From the NCBI GenBank assembly GCA_964648045.1, contig CAZYNU010000015.1, forward strand, positions 1-25,793: 25,793 bases of DNA, in the 5' to 3' direction. The translations under genes and the position numbers were made by a program. This DNA is from JAGOUB01 sp964648045. GTDB lineage: Bacteria; Patescibacteriota; Gracilibacteria; Peribacterales; Peribacteraceae. This document shows positions 14,445 through 21,606 of the stretch, in pieces; within the stretch, counting starts at the first letter, position 1; each line of letters begins with the position of its first letter. Below the pieces are notes generated by a model, which was not told where the DNA came from, did no database searches, and was given only the letters and a program-made list of their open reading frames with translations.

Positions 14445-16871
14445 ATGCCGCCCTCCTCCACCTCTCCCCGCGCATATCTCTGGCCCGTCGTGACCGCCGT
14501 CATCGGCGTGTTCATCGTCATCATCGCCCTTCCGAATGAGTGGAAGACATGGGCTCCGGGCTTCCTGCAGGCCCCTAGTCTGCACCTCGGCCTCGACCTG
14601 GCCGGCGGCACGCAGCTCGACTTCCGCATCTCGGAAGAGGAACTTATCCAAGAACGCGCTGCCGTGCAGGCTGAACTCCAGGCTGCCCGCAACCGCGGCG
14701 CCACCAACGAGGTGATCAGCAGTTTGCAACTGCAACTCCAAACCATCGACAATCAGCAGAAGACCCTTGTGGAAGCCATCCGAACCGTTCTAGAGAAGCG
14801 CGTGAACTCGCTGGGCGTCAGCGAGACGACCATCACGCCGTCATACATCGGCGGCGAGAAGCACTTGCTCGTGGACTGTCCGCAGGACGTTGTGGACGTG
14901 CAGAAGTGCATCGATACGGTCGGCAAGACCATCAAGTTGGAATTCAAAGAGGAAATGACGGACGCCACGCCCGAATTCGAGGCTGAAGTCCGCGCCCGCG
15001 CCGACCAGTTGATGAGCCGCCTCGCCGCCGGCGAGAAGCTGCAAAAGATCGGCCAAGACATCGGCACCGACTTGGGTGTGGCCTACACCGATGCTCGCCC
15101 CTATTTCCGCGACGAATTGCCCACTGGCCTGGAAGGACTCTGGACGCGCTCGTCCACCCAGGGCCCTGTTCGCCTGGAAGGTTCCATCACGCTTCCCGCG
15201 TCACCCGGCCAAGCTGAAATGGAAGTCCCCGGCATCTTCATCGCCGAAACAACTGGCGCGCGCGCCGCTACTGGCCGCGTGATTTTGGAGGCTCCTACTG
15301 CCTTCGCCCAGCTGAAAGCTGAAGACCCAACTGCCCAGGTGGTGGCCCGCGAGCCCGCCGTGCTGCCCGCCGACACGGACCCCGCCCTTATCGCCGCCAT
15401 CCGCACTACCGCCCCAGGTTCGCTGGCCACGGTCACGCTGACCGACGGCCGCGCCGGCGTGCTGTTCGTCCGCAATTACCAAGCCGGTGCCGAGACCGTC
15501 GATGTGAGCCATATCCTCGTTTCGTACAAAGACGCTCTTCGCGCCGAAGCCGGTGTGACGCGCACGAAGGAGGAAGCCCTGGCCCGCGCCCAAGAACTGA
15601 AGACACAGCTCGACGGCGGTGCCAACTTTGAAGAGGTCGCCCGCGCTCAATCGGACGGCCCGTCCAAGCAGAGCGGTGGTGCCCTCGGCGCCATTAGCCG
15701 CGGCGACGTGGCTCCCGCATTCGAAGACGTGGCCTTCACCGCCGCTCCGAACGTCCTCAGTGCACCCATCGAAACGGCATTCGGCTACCACCTCATCCGC
15801 GTCAATAAAGCTCCGTCCCGTGGGGCCGATACCGCCGGCTACGACCTGATCACCATCGGCAGCGGTGGGCTGCTCAAGGCCCAAACACTGCTTGACCGCC
15901 TGCAAACGGGCAAGGTGACGCGTACCGAAGAGGCCGTGCCCGCACGCATCCTCTTCCTGTCGCTTCGACCCACCGGCTGGAAAGATACACCTTTGGACGG
16001 CAAGCACTTCCGCAGCGCCGCCGTCACCAGTGACCCGACGACGGGCCTGCCCGTGGTGCAGATCACCTTCGATGACGAAGGTGCCAAACTCTTCGCTGAT
16101 CTCACCAAAGCCAACCTCGGCAAGCGCATCGCCATCTTCGTGGGTGGCCAGCTGGTGACTGCTCCGACAGTGCAGACCGAAATCACGACCGGCATCGCCG
16201 TGATTACCGGTTCCAGCACCTTCCAAGACGCTCGTACCTTGGCCCAAGACCTGAACACCGGCTCCATCCCCGCGCCCATCTACCTCAGCGGCCAGCGCAC
16301 GATCGAACCTACGCTCGGCCAGCAGGCCCTCGACGCCTCGCTGTTCGCCTCGCTCATCGGCCTACTCGTCACGGCCGTCTACCTCATTGTCGTCTACCGC
16401 CTACTTGGCGTGGTGGCCAACCTGGCTCTCGGCATCTACGCGCTTATCTTCATTGCCCTCATGAAGCTGCCGCTCCTGCTCGTCACCAACAGCTACGTAG
16501 TGCTCACCCTAGCCGGCATCGCCGGCGCCATCTTGTCCATCGGCATGTCGGTGGACCTGAACGTGCTCGTCTTCGAGCGTATGAAAGAAGAGCTTCGCAA
16601 GGGCAAGAGCCTGAAGACAGCCACCGAGATCGGCTTCGAGCGTGCCTGGCCGTCCATCCGCGATTCGAACATCTCAACGCTCATCACCTGCGCCATCCTG
16701 TTTGTCATCGGCACCTCCATCGTCCGCGGCTTCGCCGTCACCTTAGCGCTTGGTATCGTGGTCGCCATGATCACCGGTGTGACCGTTACCCGCTGGCTCA
16801 TGCTCAAGCTGGCCGACACGCCCCTGGCCAAGAATACCCGCCTGTTCGGAGTGAAGCCGCGTCAGGACTAA
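14445..16871 (+). CDS. secD: Protein translocase subunit SecD with an inserted PpiC-type parvulin domain
   Basis: An 808-residue SecD. It drives late steps of protein export using proton motive force. TM1 is at 11-29, followed by the DLAGG motif (GLDLAGGTQLDF, Asp51), P1 base (110-170) and P1 head (about 525-605: VVQITFDDEGAKLF). Six C-terminal TMs are expected from about 630, with the conserved AGIAGAILSIGMSVDLNVLVFERMKEEL (690-717, Asp704). Between the P1 parts lies a foreign segment: 353-456 is a clear rotamase domain (VDVSHILVSYKDA; AQELKTQLDGGANFEEVARAQSDGPSKQSGGALGAISRG; FGYHLIRV). Residues 180-346 look like a second, degenerate parvulin unit. Family SecD is usually 400-620 residues. 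secF does not follow; the next gene is on the other strand. A terminator ends the unit. Confidence 0.92.
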   Translation: MPPSSTSPRAYLWPVVTAVIGVFIVIIALPNEWKTWAPGFLQAPSLHLGLDLAGGTQLDFRISEEELIQERAAVQAELQAARNRGATNEVISSLQLQLQTIDNQQKTLVEAIRTVLEKRVNSLGVSETTITPSYIGGEKHLLVDCPQDVVDVQKCIDTVGKTIKLEFKEEMTDATPEFEAEVRARADQLMSRLAAGEKLQKIGQDIGTDLGVAYTDARPYFRDELPTGLEGLWTRSSTQGPVRLEGSITLPASPGQAEMEVPGIFIAETTGARAATGRVILEAPTAFAQLKAEDPTAQVVAREPAVLPADTDPALIAAIRTTAPGSLATVTLTDGRAGVLFVRNYQAGAETVDVSHILVSYKDALRAEAGVTRTKEEALARAQELKTQLDGGANFEEVARAQSDGPSKQSGGALGAISRGDVAPAFEDVAFTAAPNVLSAPIETAFGYHLIRVNKAPSRGADTAGYDLITIGSGGLLKAQTLLDRLQTGKVTRTEEAVPARILFLSLRPTGWKDTPLDGKHFRSAAVTSDPTTGLPVVQITFDDEGAKLFADLTKANLGKRIAIFVGGQLVTAPTVQTEITTGIAVITGSSTFQDARTLAQDLNTGSIPAPIYLSGQRTIEPTLGQQALDASLFASLIGLLVTAVYLIVVYRLLGVVANLALGIYALIFIALMKLPLLLVTNSYVVLTLAGIAGAILSIGMSVDLNVLVFERMKEELRKGKSLKTATEIGFERAWPSIRDSNISTLITCAILFVIGTSIVRGFAVTLALGIVVAMITGVTVTRWLMLKLADTPLAKNTRLFGVKPRQD

Positions 16872-16892
16872 TTCCACCATCGCCTCCTCGAC

Positions 16893-16920
16893 AAAGACCC
16901 GGCCGAAGCCGGGTCTTTTC
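16893..16920 (+). terminator. Rho-independent terminator after secD
   Basis: A perfect 11-bp stem AAAGACCCGGC / GCCGGGTCTTT (16893-16903 and 16908-16918) with loop CGAA, followed by further T residues (16916-16919). It starts 21 nt after the secD stop and ends before the stop of the convergent gene at 16928. The A residues on the other flank allow it to work weakly for the minus-strand gene too. Confidence 0.9.
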
Positions 16921-16927
16921 GTTTGAT

Positions 16928-17674
16928 TCAGTGAAGTAGGTGGTTACCGCCGTTCTTGGCCCGCTGGGCGGCGGCGATGACATAGCGGACGGTGGCAATG
17001 TCACCGGTCGCGGCCGCGTGGCGCACCAGGCGCTGGCCGTTGACCGTACCGCCTTGGTACTGGGTGCCGTCCACGTAAGCGGCGATGCGATTGACGGGAA
17101 GGAGGTAATCCTGAAGGTAAGCAGGCGAGGTGTTGGCATAACCGGCCTCGAGCATGGCGTCAGCCTCGAAGAAGGCGACCGGTGGCGTGCGCAGCAGCGC
17201 GTCGGCCTCAGGGTCGCCGGTTTGCAGGAGTACGTCCCTAATCTGCTTCGCCTGACCGTCGAGGTGCTGCACCTCGTGGTCGTTAATCTCGGTGGCCACT
17301 CCCCCGTCGACGGTCGACAGGGCAAAATCTGGCGCAACGAAGATCTGGTCGCCTTTCTGCAAGCCGGCGGAATCGATGTGGCCCACCTGCATACGATGAT
17401 CGAAGCGCTCGGCACGCACGGCCCCCAGCTCCGAAGCGGCGGCCGAAGCGGCACGTTCAATGCCGTTTTTCGCGTCGTCTGGCAGTCCGCCGAGAAGTCG
17501 CTGCGTATGGCGACGAATGGCGCGGCGGTGAATTTCTTCCACCTGAGCAACACGCTGGCGGCCATCCGCGGCCTCACGGACCGCGTCCTTCTCGGTCTCG
17601 CGGGCAAGCTGGCGGCCGATGTTGGTCATGTCGAGCTTTTCGAGGCCGGTGGTGTGGAAGGTTGGGGTGTTCAT
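16928..17674 (-). CDS. Hypothetical protein with HEVQH motif
   Basis: A 248-residue protein without signal peptide or membrane helix that I do not recognise. The N-terminal ~90 residues are helical and charged, rich in Arg, Glu and Ala (LARETEKDAVREAADGRQRVAQVEEIHRRAIRRH). The middle contains FVAPDFALSTVDGG, then EINDHEVQHLDGQ, in which HEVQH (133-137) fits the HEXXH zinc pattern. The C-terminus (LPVNRIAAYVDGTQYQGG; LVRHAAATGDIATVRYVIAAAQ) has a helical hairpin reminiscent of ankyrin-like units. No third zinc ligand is obvious, so peptidase activity is only a possibility. ATG 17674 is used; ATG 17629 is an alternative. It stands alone between secD's terminator and a G-rich spacer. Confidence 0.6.
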   Translation of the reverse strand: MNTPTFHTTGLEKLDMTNIGRQLARETEKDAVREAADGRQRVAQVEEIHRRAIRRHTQRLLGGLPDDAKNGIERAASAAASELGAVRAERFDHRMQVGHIDSAGLQKGDQIFVAPDFALSTVDGGVATEINDHEVQHLDGQAKQIRDVLLQTGDPEADALLRTPPVAFFEADAMLEAGYANTSPAYLQDYLLPVNRIAAYVDGTQYQGGTVNGQRLVRHAAATGDIATVRYVIAAAQRAKNGGNHLLH

Positions 17675-17721
17675 ACGAATTGGGGGAAGTAGCCCTTCCG
17701 TACATGCGGAAAGACCCGGTT

Positions 17722-17753
17722 GGGGTGGGGCACTGTTCGGGGGTTGGTGTGGG
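17722..17753 (+). other. Candidate G-quadruplex-forming tract
   Basis: Four G runs on the plus strand: GGGG (17722-17725), GGGG (17727-17730), GGGGG (17739-17743), GGG (17751-17753), with loops of 1, 8 and 7 nt. The tract lies in the 178-bp spacer between the HEVQH protein (start 17674) and the OFOR beta gene (stop 17853). Nearby is a hairpin TTCCG-TACATG-CGGAA (17696-17711). Confidence 0.45.
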
Positions 17754-17852
17754 TGGTCGCTTGGAGCCCAATGCCGTGGAGCGTCTTCTCCATTGGGGAA
17801 GCACAGTATCTCCCCTGTGTTTCAGGCGAGCAAGAAAAAGTCCCGTGAATAG

Positions 17853-18755
17853 TCAGCGGAACCGGTCGAAGAACGCGGAAACGTCTGCGGTCCGCACTTC
17901 TTCCAGGGGAGTGGTCTGCCGACCCTGGCGCGGCTGAAGTCGTTCGTAGAAGTTCGGCACGTCCTCGCGCCGATACAGCACGCCGGTGGCGATAGTCTCG
18001 GAGACGTCGAGAGCGAGCGCGCGGGCTGCCTCCAGATTGCCGGGGTCGTGGCCCATGGCAGCAGCATCCTGACAGCGCCCCAGGAGCCAATCGTGCGTGG
18101 CAAAGTGGTTGAACGTGGGACAGGCCTGCAGCACATCCACGAACGCAAAACCCCGGTGCTCCATGGCCTGCGTCAGGATGTTGGTGAGCTGCGGAATATC
18201 ACCCGAGAAGCCGCGCGCCACGAAGGTAGGCTCCAGGGAGAAGACAAAATCCATGAGTGGCAGCGTGTGCTCGGGAATGCCATTGGGCGACGTGTTCATC
18301 GGCTGCCCCTCGGGCGTGAGCGAGCTGGCTTGCCCAGTGGTAAGGCCGTAGTTGGCATTGTTATGCAGAATAAACGTAATTGGATAGTGACTGCGGACGG
18401 CGTGTACAAAATGGCCGATACCCTCCGAGAAGGTGGCGCCGTCACCGCCGAAGGCAATCACAGGAAGCTTGGGATTACCCAATTTCGCACCGGCCGCAAA
18501 AGGCAAAACGCGGCCATGCAGGCCGTGGAAGCGGTAGCCAGCCAGTTTATCGGAGCCATTGCCGTGGCAACCGACGTCGTAGCAGAGCAATGCCTGCCAA
18601 GGTTGGATGTTCTTTTGCACGAGCGCACGCTTCACGGCCGTCCAAATGCCGTAGTCGCCGCAGCCGTCGCACCACACGCATCGGTTCTCGCAGCGGTACT
18701 GCGCCATCGACGCCTTGTCCTGTGGGCCGGAGACGGAGAGTGGGATGGAGGTCAT
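17853..18755 (-). CDS. 2-oxoacid:ferredoxin/flavodoxin oxidoreductase, beta subunit (TPP-binding)
   Basis: A 300-residue thiamine-diphosphate subunit of an OFOR (KorB/PorB type), which decarboxylates a 2-oxoacid to acyl-CoA with low-potential electron release. Cysteines for the proximal [4Fe-4S] cluster lie in CVWCDGCGDYG (26-36) and CYDVGCHG (58-65). The TPP/Mg site is VIAFGGDGATFSEGIGHFVHAVR (99-121) with HNNANYGLTTGQ (131-142). The Leu/Met-rich C-terminal tail is usual. ATG 18755 overlaps the alpha-subunit stop by ATGA, showing coupling; a longer frame to 18824 would run into alpha. The substrate (pyruvate, 2-oxoglutarate or branched oxoacid) is undecided. No separate ferredoxin subunit is seen. 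It is the last gene of the flavodoxin-OFOR operon. Confidence 0.93.
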   Translation of the reverse strand: MTSIPLSVSGPQDKASMAQYRCENRCVWCDGCGDYGIWTAVKRALVQKNIQPWQALLCYDVGCHGNGSDKLAGYRFHGLHGRVLPFAAGAKLGNPKLPVIAFGGDGATFSEGIGHFVHAVRSHYPITFILHNNANYGLTTGQASSLTPEGQPMNTSPNGIPEHTLPLMDFVFSLEPTFVARGFSGDIPQLTNILTQAMEHRGFAFVDVLQACPTFNHFATHDWLLGRCQDAAAMGHDPGNLEAARALALDVSETIATGVLYRREDVPNFYERLQPRQGRQTTPLEEVRTADVSAFFDRFR

Positions 18756-20584
18756 CGCTTCTTGGGGGAACGAGTCGCAATGCGCTTGCCGGGCGCAGCC
18801 TTCTTCGGAACGGCTGACGTACACAATGCTTCCACCTTGGCCTCCAGTTCATCACGGAAGAACGGCCGGCCGTCGTACTTTAAGAGCTTTTCTTGCATGA
18901 TCAGACCGCACTCGCGGGCAATGAGCTGTCCTAATTGACCATCGTGGTTGCCCTCCACTAACACCACGCGCTTGGCCTTCTGAACGAGCGCGCGCAGGCG
19001 GTCGGTTTGCAGCGGCCAAAGATAGGAAAAATGAAGATAGCCGACGGCCTTCGAGTGGCCGCGCAGCGCGTCGAGCATCGGCCCCTTGGTCGACCCCCAG
19101 CCGACGAACAGCAAATCAAGTGTCGGCTCGCCCTCCACGGCCTCACGCTTACCGCCGCCCAAGAAGAGTTCGGGCTGGGGAAGCACGGCCTTCAGGCCAG
19201 CCAACTTTCGGTTGCGCTTCTCCATCTGGGCGATGGCATTCTCGGCAGTCTCATCCACAGAGCCGTCGCCGCGGTGTTCGTCACCCTGCGCCACCCAAGT
19301 AGCCGCGGGGGCGCCGGGCAGCCAGCGCGGCGAGACGCCGTCGGGAGCCGCAGTATCGTAGCGGTCGGAGGCCTTCAATTCGGCCAACGCCTTGAGGTCG
19401 GTCACGAGTTTGCCACGCGAGAAAGGAGTCTGCGATTGATCGAACTCGGATTCGGTATAGAGCGCCTCGGCAATCTGCTTGTCGGTCAGAACGATTACCG
19501 AGAGCTGCCAATCCTCGGCCAAGTTGAAGGCGATGGGTAGCAGCTTAAAGGAGTCCTCAGCATCGCTGACAGCAATAACGCAGCGCGGAAATTCCCCGTG
19601 ACCGCCGTGTACCGCCAGTTGCAAATCGCCTTGGCCGGTCCAGGTGGGCAGGCCCGTGGCGGGCCCGGGGCGTTGGGCGAGGACAAAGACCGTCGGATTC
19701 TCAATGATACCGTTCAGTGAAACGGTTTCGGTCATGAGATCATAGCCGCCGCCCGACGTGGCCGTGAGTGCACGCGTGCCGACGAGCATGGCGCCGCTGA
19801 CCATCTGTGCGGCCGTAATCTCGTCTTCGGCCTGTTTAATGACCATGCCTGTTTCATTTTGAATACTGGCTATGAAGCTCAGCAGCGGGCTGCTGGGAGT
19901 CATGGGATAGCCGGCGTACAGACGCACGCCCGCATGCACGGCACCAAGTCCCATCGCCTGGCTGCCGGTGACGAGCAAACGCTTACTCCAATACGAATCG
20001 GCAGGCGGCAGCTTAAGGCGCGGAGCGTCGTCGTGACCAGCCACAAAGGCGAAGCCGGCGGCGATGCACTCGATATTCTGCTGGAGCAGATCGGCCTTGT
20101 GCCCGAATTGCTCGCGCACGAGCGCTTCCAGCTCCTCCTGTGCACGCCCAAACAGCGCCCAAACTGCAGCCGTAATGAGCACGTTGCCAAGGATGGGTTT
20201 AGCCTTCAATTTGGCGAGAATCTCCTCTACCGGCAGACGCACCACGGTCACTTGGCGACGCTTCAGGTCGGCCAAGGTCTCGGCGTCGAAGACCCAATCT
20301 GCCGTCTGGTGCAACACGATGCCACCGTGCCGCACCTCGCCCAGATTCTTTTCCAGACCGTGATGATTAAAACAAACGAGCAGGTCGACCGCAGTCTCAC
20401 TACTCTGAATGAGGTCGGTCGAGACATCGAGCTGGTAGCTGGAGTGTCCGCCCTTGATGAGTGAGTTGTACTCGCGGTAACCAAAGACGCAGTAGCCCGC
20501 GCGCTTCAGTCCCTTGGCGCACATCTCGCCGACGGAATTCACCCCCTGCCCCTGCGCGCCGGTCACTTTGAGCACGAGTGCCAT
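18752..20584 (-). CDS. 2-oxoacid:ferredoxin/flavodoxin oxidoreductase, fused gamma-alpha subunit
   Basis: A 610-residue fusion with the gamma domain first (1-190: KVTGAQGQGVNSVGEMCAKGL, a nucleotide/CoA-binding motif at 7-14; YNSLIKGGHSSYQLDVS) and the alpha domain after about 200. The alpha core is GYPMTPSSPLLSFIA (225-239), the PMTP/PITP motif contacting TPP, then QAEDEITAAQMVSGAMLVGTRALTATSGGGYDLMTE and AQRPGPATGLPTWTGQGDL. A C-terminal segment (DLLFVGWGSTKGPMLDAL; VVLVEGNHDGQLGQLI) is the domain that covers the active site. This gamma-alpha order is common in KorA-type enzymes. The stop of the flavodoxin lies one nucleotide before the ATG, and the beta start overlaps its own stop. The last ~25 residues are Lys/Arg/Pro-rich, an unusual tail. 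Confidence 0.93.
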   Translation of the reverse strand: MALVLKVTGAQGQGVNSVGEMCAKGLKRAGYCVFGYREYNSLIKGGHSSYQLDVSTDLIQSSETAVDLLVCFNHHGLEKNLGEVRHGGIVLHQTADWVFDAETLADLKRRQVTVVRLPVEEILAKLKAKPILGNVLITAAVWALFGRAQEELEALVREQFGHKADLLQQNIECIAAGFAFVAGHDDAPRLKLPPADSYWSKRLLVTGSQAMGLGAVHAGVRLYAGYPMTPSSPLLSFIASIQNETGMVIKQAEDEITAAQMVSGAMLVGTRALTATSGGGYDLMTETVSLNGIIENPTVFVLAQRPGPATGLPTWTGQGDLQLAVHGGHGEFPRCVIAVSDAEDSFKLLPIAFNLAEDWQLSVIVLTDKQIAEALYTESEFDQSQTPFSRGKLVTDLKALAELKASDRYDTAAPDGVSPRWLPGAPAATWVAQGDEHRGDGSVDETAENAIAQMEKRNRKLAGLKAVLPQPELFLGGGKREAVEGEPTLDLLFVGWGSTKGPMLDALRGHSKAVGYLHFSYLWPLQTDRLRALVQKAKRVVLVEGNHDGQLGQLIARECGLIMQEKLLKYDGRPFFRDELEAKVEALCTSAVPKKAAPGKRIATRSPKKR

Positions 20585-20585
20585 A

Positions 20586-21062
20586 TCAGGCGATGGAAAA
20601 GGTACGCAGCTTTTGAAGCAGCTGTTCAAGCCATGGCTGCAAAACTTCATCGAGACGATCGTAGGGCTCGTCGACAACCTTCAAAGCGGGCAGTAGCAGC
20701 ACGCCGCCATGTTCAGTGAGGAACTTCTCCAAGAGCGGCGCCGCGTTGGCGGTATAGCGATAGCGACGATCGCCCAGGCCAATGGCGAGACATGGCAGAC
20801 TATTGAGCTCGACATGCTGCGCCCGTTCACGGAGAAAGGCATGCATGTGCGGATTGAGCTGCCCCTCAATGCCGCCCGTGTTCCAGGTGCCACAAGCAAG
20901 CAGAATAATGTCGGCCTGGCGAAGATCATCGGCCTGAGCCAACTCCACACGCTGCATCGTGACCGTAGCACCAGCGGCAGACAAGCGCTCGGAGACAGCG
21001 GAAACAACGTATTCCGTGTGTCCGGTGGTCGAACCGTAGATGAGTCGGATGCGAATCGGCAT
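20586..21062 (-). CDS. Flavodoxin
   Basis: A 158-residue FMN-binding electron carrier. The N-terminal LIYGSTTGHTEYVVSAV (7-23) is the phosphate-binding loop (S11-T12-T13-G14-H15-T16-E17). IILLACGTWNTGGIEGQL is the second FMN loop with an aromatic Trp, and LPCLAIGLGDRRYRYTANAAPLLEKFL follows the flavodoxin pattern GLGDQxxY. It is the first gene of a three-gene operon with the OFOR alpha and beta subunits (spacings 1 nt and -4 nt). It is therefore the probable electron acceptor of that enzyme in place of ferredoxin. The start is ATG 21062; upstream residues of the frame lack similarity. An extended -10 (TGATACACT, 21079-21074 minus) lies 11 nt from the start. Confidence 0.93.
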   Translation of the reverse strand: MPIRIRLIYGSTTGHTEYVVSAVSERLSAAGATVTMQRVELAQADDLRQADIILLACGTWNTGGIEGQLNPHMHAFLRERAQHVELNSLPCLAIGLGDRRYRYTANAAPLLEKFLTEHGGVLLLPALKVVDEPYDRLDEVLQPWLEQLLQKLRTFSIA

Positions 21063-21073
21063 GACGGTACGGC

Positions 21074-21147
21074 AGTGTATCACGCCGCCGCCGCCCGTCG
21101 CGCCCAAGCGCCTAAAAGTGGCCTCACTTTTGAAAAAATGCTATAAT
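21074..21147. promoter_or_regulatory. Divergent promoter region with inverted repeat
   Basis: For the plus strand, TGC-TATAAT (21139-21147) is an extended -10 with a perfect hexamer at 21142-21147; no good -35 is seen. For the minus strand, TGA-TACACT (21082-21074) lies before the flavodoxin gene. Between them sits the perfect inverted repeat AAAAGTG-GCCT-CACTTTT (21114-21131), centred about 21 bp upstream of TATAAT, near the -35 position of the plus promoter. A regulator bound there could control both operons. Promoter positions are read by eye; the operator role is inferred. Confidence 0.6.
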
Positions 21148-21174
21148 GTACATGACATCCACATACCAATACCC

Positions 21175-21600
21175 ATGCCATCCTCTCGCACTCAGTGGTT
21201 CGACGTCGCCCTGGCCGTGTCGGCTGTCTCACTACTCTTGGCTGTTGTCGTGTTCGACACGTCGGCACTCAGCCCGGCCCAGTTGCAATCGGGCAGCAAG
21301 ATGATCAACGGTAATTGCCTCGCAACCCGTTCAGGGAACGACATAAATATGGATGGCTCCATTTCCTGTCCTTCAGGCCCGTCGGACGCCAAGAAAAACA
21401 TTGGCCAGACGCTGGGTGAAGGAGCGCAGAAAGCCGGATTTCAAAAGAAATTCAACCAAGATACCACCCGCAAGGATGGCTGCCGCCTTACCACCGAGGG
21501 CGGCGAAACCGGCGGCGGCGGCAATCTCACCTGCCCCGAAGGAACCTCCGTCCGCGGACGCAATGCGTCGTCGCGCTCCTCCAAGCGTTCGGGTCGCTAA
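21175..21600 (+). CDS. Small exported protein with two C-x16-C-P-x-G repeats
   Basis: A 141-residue protein of unknown function. A hydrophobic N-terminal helix (9-26: FDVALAVSAVSLLLAVVVF) acts as signal peptide or anchor; the rest is polar and Gly/Ser/Lys-rich and probably lies outside the cell. Two related units can be seen: CLATRSGNDINMDGSISCPSG (48-68) and CRLTTEGGETGGGGNLTCPEG (103-123), both with exactly 16 residues between the cysteines and the same Cys-Pro-x-Gly ending. They could form disulfide loops or bind metal. It starts 28 nt after the extended -10 and ends 6 nt before the acyl-CoA synthetase gene. The tail is basic (SSRSSKRSGR). No family recognised. Confidence 0.65.
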   Translation: MPSSRTQWFDVALAVSAVSLLLAVVVFDTSALSPAQLQSGSKMINGNCLATRSGNDINMDGSISCPSGPSDAKKNIGQTLGEGAQKAGFQKKFNQDTTRKDGCRLTTEGGETGGGGNLTCPEGTSVRGRNASSRSSKRSGR

Positions 21601-21606
21601 ACGATC

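Noticed and set aside
15201..16247. 348-codon minus-strand open frame inside secD
   Set aside because: It is a high-GC shadow of the SecD/PpiC coding frame; the translation is Gly/Ala/His-rich with no domain.
18048..18938. 296-codon plus-strand open frame antisense to the OFOR genes
   Set aside because: The OFOR alpha and beta genes on the other strand have full catalytic motifs; this frame is a shadow.
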